A DNA stretch of 64,000 bases from Buxus sempervirens. Lineage: Eukaryota > Streptophyta > Magnoliopsida > Buxales > Buxaceae. The notes under the pieces are model-generated. The model saw only the letters and a program-made list of their open reading frames with translations, ran no database searches and was not told the origin of the DNA. The DNA lies in assembly GCA_947561395.2 (NCBI GenBank), contig OX387192.1:32881520-32945519 (forward strand), given 5' to 3'. Shown one piece after another: positions 60,445-64,000 of this stretch; within the stretch, counting starts at the first letter, position 1, and the number at the start of each line of letters is the position of its first letter. The position numbers and the translations under genes are program-made.

Positions 60445-62611
60445 TGCCAAAGCCCTGCTCAAAGCCGAAGCTAACGGCACTATTCATGGAGTCAAGATTT
60501 GCAGCAGAAGCCCTCAACTTTCACACCTGATGTTCGCCGATGACCTCCTGCTGATTGGTAAGGCAACGCAAAGGGAAGGTATGTGTATGCTTAAGATTCT
60601 TCATCATTTCTGTACTTTGGCGGGGTCATGAAATGAATTTGAGCAAGACTGAGCTTATTGTGAGCGGCGAGCCTGGGAGAGCTCGTGGTTTGATTAGTAG
60701 GATGTTTGGTGTGCAAGCTAAAACAAAATTCCAGAAGTATCTTGGTATCCCTCTGGCGGAGGGAAGGATCGCTAATACCCTCTTTCAGGACATTACCAGT
60801 AGAATTTCTGCCAGATGGGCTTCATGGAAAGCAAACTTACTCTCTCAAGCGGGCAAGGCCACCCTGATCAACTCAGTGATCATGGGCATGCCGCTGCATA
60901 TTATGTCGTGTACTAAACTCCTGGCTAAGACCACAGACTTAATTGAGAAGCAGTCCATGTCTTTCTTCTGGGCTAAACCAAACAAGAGCAAAACCCTGCA
61001 TACAATTGCATGGGAGAAGCTTTGTAGACCTGTGCAAGCTGGTGGATTAAATTTCAAAGATCTAAGAAGCTTTAATGCTGCGCTTTTAGCTAAAAAGGGT
61101 TGGGAGCTGATGCAGGATAACGGCACCTTTTGGACCAGATTTTTCAAGGCCAAGTATCTCAATGGCAAATCCTTCTTGGAGAGCACAGCTAAGAGGAATC
61201 CCAGATATGGAAGCACCTAAATAGCACGAAAGAGCTGATCAGAAAAGGTCACGGCTGGGTGATTGCTAATGGCAGGTCAATCGACATTGAAGACACTTCA
61301 TGGATCCCAATTACCAACTTGAATCTAAGGCCCAATCAAAGAGATATGGACAACATCCAAACTGTGGAGCAGCTCATCTCGCCGGTGACTCGACAATGGA
61401 AGATGGATATAATCAGCAAGATGTGGTGCCAAGACATTGTGAACATTATAAAGACAGTTCATATTAGTCACAATGGTGATAGAGACGTATCCATTTGGAA
61501 ACCTGGGAAGAATGGTGCCTTTACTGTTGCTTCAGCCTACAAATGTGACAGCAACTATGAGGATCTTATCACGAACAGATGGTGGCGAAGATTATGGAGG
61601 ATCAAGGTTCCCCATAAAGTCCGCATGTTCTTATGGAAAGCAATCCATGATGGCATTCCCACAAGTGACGTGCTGCACAGGAGGCTCCAATCCCCTACTC
61701 ATCTCTGTGTTCTATGTGATAAGGTCGATGAGACTGGTTTAAACTTGTTTTCTGAGTGTGATTTCACCAGGGCGCTCTTCTTTGCAGGTGCAGGAGGACG
61801 GCTTGATGCGATGCAAATGCAAGAAAGTTGCAGAGAATGGTGGTTTGACGGAATCAAGAACAACTTGGATGAGCCAAAGCGGCTAGCTGAGCTGGCGAAT
61901 TTGTACTGGATTGTCTGGAAGACATGAAATCAGGTACTGTTCGAAGGAGTTAAGCCTAATCTCAACCTTAGCCTATCTGTCTTTCACTCTTTACAGGTTG
62001 ATTCCATGATGATGATTGATGAGAAGCCCAAGACAAAGAGGAAGGAGGCGATTGCTGTAAGATGGATTGCACCATTGGAAGGCATTACAAAACTCAATGT
62101 TGATGGAGTGTCAAGGGGAAACCCAGGAAACGCTGCTTACGGTGTCATTGCTCGAGGATCTCAGGGGCAGTTCTTAGCGGCTATGGCAAACTCAATTGGC
62201 AACTCAACAGCTATAGTTGCAGAGGCTTTCGGCATGTTGGAGGGGCTCAAGCTAGCTCTCAAGATGAACGTCAGGAATGTGGTTTTGGAAAGTGATTCTC
62301 ATTGCATTGTACAGTTCATGAACTCGATTTCCCAAGACATCCCATGGTCTGTCTTCAACATCATACAAGAAGCAAGACATCTTTGCTATGGTTTCGATTC
62401 TGTATCAGTTGTGCATATTTTTAGGGAGGCTCATGCTGTCGCCGATGCATTAGCAAATTTTGCTTTGGATGACTTCTCGTGTCTGTGGAAAAATTTCCCC
62501 CCATCTTTTCTTGGTCCGCTCCTTAATTCTGACTATATGGGAGCCTCTCATGTAAGGTTTTCAAGCAGGTTTTAATGAAGTATTGGATGTGCTTTTCTTA
62601 CCAAAAAAAAA
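60445..62611 (+). mobile_element. 5'-truncated LINE: RT end, zf-RVT and RNase H
   Basis: ORF2 begins inside the reverse transcriptase (HLMFADDLLLIGKA, the FADD catalytic box, at about 60520-60560). It continues NLSKTELIVSGEPG, KYLGIPLAEGRI, WKANLLSQAGKATLIN, then zf-RVT (WRIKVPHKVRMFLWKA...CVLCDKV), and ends with an RNase H domain: KLNVDGVSRGNPGNAAYG, MLEGLKLAL, ESDSHCIVQF, AHAVADALANFALD, keeping the D-E-D-D residues. Lesions: frameshifts near 60625 and 61195 and one in-frame TGA at 61925-61927. A-rich tail at 62603-62611. An 11-bp repeat with one mismatch (GCTAGAACAGA at 60434, GCTGGAACAGA at 62612) is the probable target duplication. Endonuclease and ORF1 are missing. Confidence 0.9.
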
Positions 62612-62622
62612 GCTGGAACAGA

Positions 62623-63064
62623 GTAAAGCGTCAGATTCAAAAATATCCATTGTAGAATACGGCTCCGTTAGTAATGTTTTTGCTTTCCTACTTTTGAAAG
62701 AAAGTAATTTTTTGCTTTTCAGAAAATCTTTTCTTGAAACAAAGATGTTTGGTAAACTTTGCTTTACTGCTAAGAAGCAAAAAAGCATGTTTGGTAGCTA
62801 TAGTAGCATATAAATTGCTTTTATTCTATCATGTAAAACTACCGTAAATAGTTGATGCATATTACTCAAAAATATACTTGACGTATATTGTAACGAGTTG
62901 AGCAATAATCTGGCGGTTCAAGTTAAATTTGTTTATTGATGGGTTGGGAAAACCCAAAACCAAACCCAACTCGCCAATAATCGAGTTCAACCCACCAACC
63001 CGATTAAAATTTTTTAATTATAAAAAAGTACACCAATAAAAAATAACGTGAATTAGTGATGCAG
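62623..63064. other. AT-rich flank, possible MITE ends
   Basis: TTTTGCTTTCCTACTTTTGAAAG at about 62678 has a loosely complementary partner near 63610-63655 (TTTCATAAGC...CAAAAGCAAAAAAGC), so the region to about 63680 may be a degenerate foldback element. An AACCCAACTCGCC/GGGTTGGG-type repeat lies at 62940-63005. No gene. Confidence 0.35.
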
Positions 63065-63335
63065 TTTAGGGTTAAACAGGTCATTATCGAGTTAAACGAG
63101 TCATTATCGATTTAAACGGGCCATTATCAGGTTAAACGGATCATTATTGGGTTAAGCAAGTCATTATCGGATTAACGAGTCATTATCAGGTTAAACGGGC
63201 CATTATTGTGTTAAACGGGTTATTATCGGGTTGAACGGATCATTATCAGGTTAAGCGAGTCATTATCGAGTTAAAAGGGTCATTATCATGTTAAACAGGT
63301 CATTATCGGGTTAAACAAGTCATTATCAGGCTAGA
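63065..63335. repeat. 20-bp minisatellite, about 13 copies
   Basis: Unit GGTTAAACGGGTCATTATC with variation at two or three positions. Flanked by CCAACCCG/CGGGTTGG-type sequence on each side, suggesting that it lies inside a larger inverted structure. Confidence 0.9.
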
Positions 63336-64000
63336 TTCGAGTTGATCCAAACACGAATGGGTCACTAAATCCCCAACCCGAAGCCAACCCAACTATTACA
63401 CAAGTCAATTCGAACCATTTTATTCGGGTTGGATTGGATATGATTGGTCAATTTTTCCCCGGTATAGTTTTGTGTTGAGGGTTTTAGAAGCAAGAAAGTA
63501 AATTTATGGTTAAAATAAGAAGTAACATTTCTATACTTCTTTTGAAAAGCAATGAAATTGCTTTTTTGCTTCTTATAAAATGCTTCATATGTGCATAACC
63601 AAACAACACTTTTGCTTTCATAAGCAATTTTTTTTATTTCAAAAGCAAAAAAGCACTTCTAAAGAGCGTTATCAAATGGTACTTATGTATACACTATTTT
63701 ATCCAAATATGAAAAAGTTCGTATCTGATCAAGATCCGAATATATACCCTGATATATGTTTTTAATATTCTATATTAATTTACATTTTCTAGCAAATAAC
63801 TTTCAATTACTAAATCAAGAGGTTTAAATTTTCATTAATCATATATAGATATACATATAGTAAAGCAAAGTCTTGAAACACTTCATTTTCTCTCCTCCAC
63901 GTGGACATTGACTTCTTTCTCCAATGACCCTTTTGGGCCCCACATTAAAATAATTTATTTAAAATTAATAATTTCTTAAAATATATATATTACCTCTACG
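63336..64000. other. Terminal AT-rich flank
   Basis: No gene, RNA or clear transposon boundary seen. Confidence 0.4.

Overview
This is plant nuclear DNA, almost certainly from a eudicot. Genes have GT-AG introns of 0.1 to 5 kb, and the introns are loaded with plant-type transposons: L1-type LINEs (one with an RNase H domain), an Au-like SINE, Helitrons, MITEs, a Mutator-like element and a solo LTR. The species cannot be fixed from the sequence.

Four protein-coding genes can be assembled exon by exon with consistent splice phase, all on the + strand: (1) 3294-8011, a short chimeric paralog of the splicing factor CWF19L2 (390 aa predicted); (2) 18791-27666, the full-length CWF19L2/CwfJ gene (9 exons, 798 aa); (3) 29741-47630, INDH/NUBPL, the mitochondrial P-loop Fe-S protein needed for complex I (8 exons, 310 aa); (4) 48456-53912, a PfkB/ribokinase-like sugar kinase with a plastid-like N terminus (5 exons, 483 aa). 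A tail-to-tail inverted, internally deleted pseudogene copy of gene 4 lies at 55165-58345 on the - strand.

Layout: 1-2560 holds a long-TIR MITE and unexplained AT-rich DNA. 2563-8011 is the chimeric CWF19L2 copy, whose first exon and TATA promoter lie in DNA not found at the full-length gene. 8225-8455 is a broken wound-responsive (DUF3774) gene. 9039-18050 is a transposon block: a Tourist-like MITE, a GGTTCGG-rich element, then two Helitrons end to end, the first carrying three broken exons of an ACT-domain-repeat (ACR) gene. 18051-27666 is CWF19L2 with a LINE in intron 3 and extreme microsatellites in introns 5 and 6. 27956-29272 is a 1.3-kb Tourist-like element between genes. INDH introns hold at least four LINE pieces, an Au-like SINE, a 1151-bp solo LTR with 5-bp target duplication, and a 1368-bp Mutator-like element filled with 21-bp repeats in two opposed arrays. 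58346-64000 is gene-poor apart from a nearly complete LINE 3' half (60445-62611) and a 20-bp minisatellite.

The three conserved genes are unrelated housekeeping functions (pre-mRNA splicing, mitochondrial complex I assembly, sugar/nucleoside phosphorylation) and do not form a pathway. The novelty lies in how duplication and transposition reshaped them: a possible new chimeric gene, an inverted repeat that could make hairpin RNA, a MITE insertion with its empty site preserved in the sister copy, and a Helitron-captured gene fragment. All homology statements come from reading the sequence; no database search was run.
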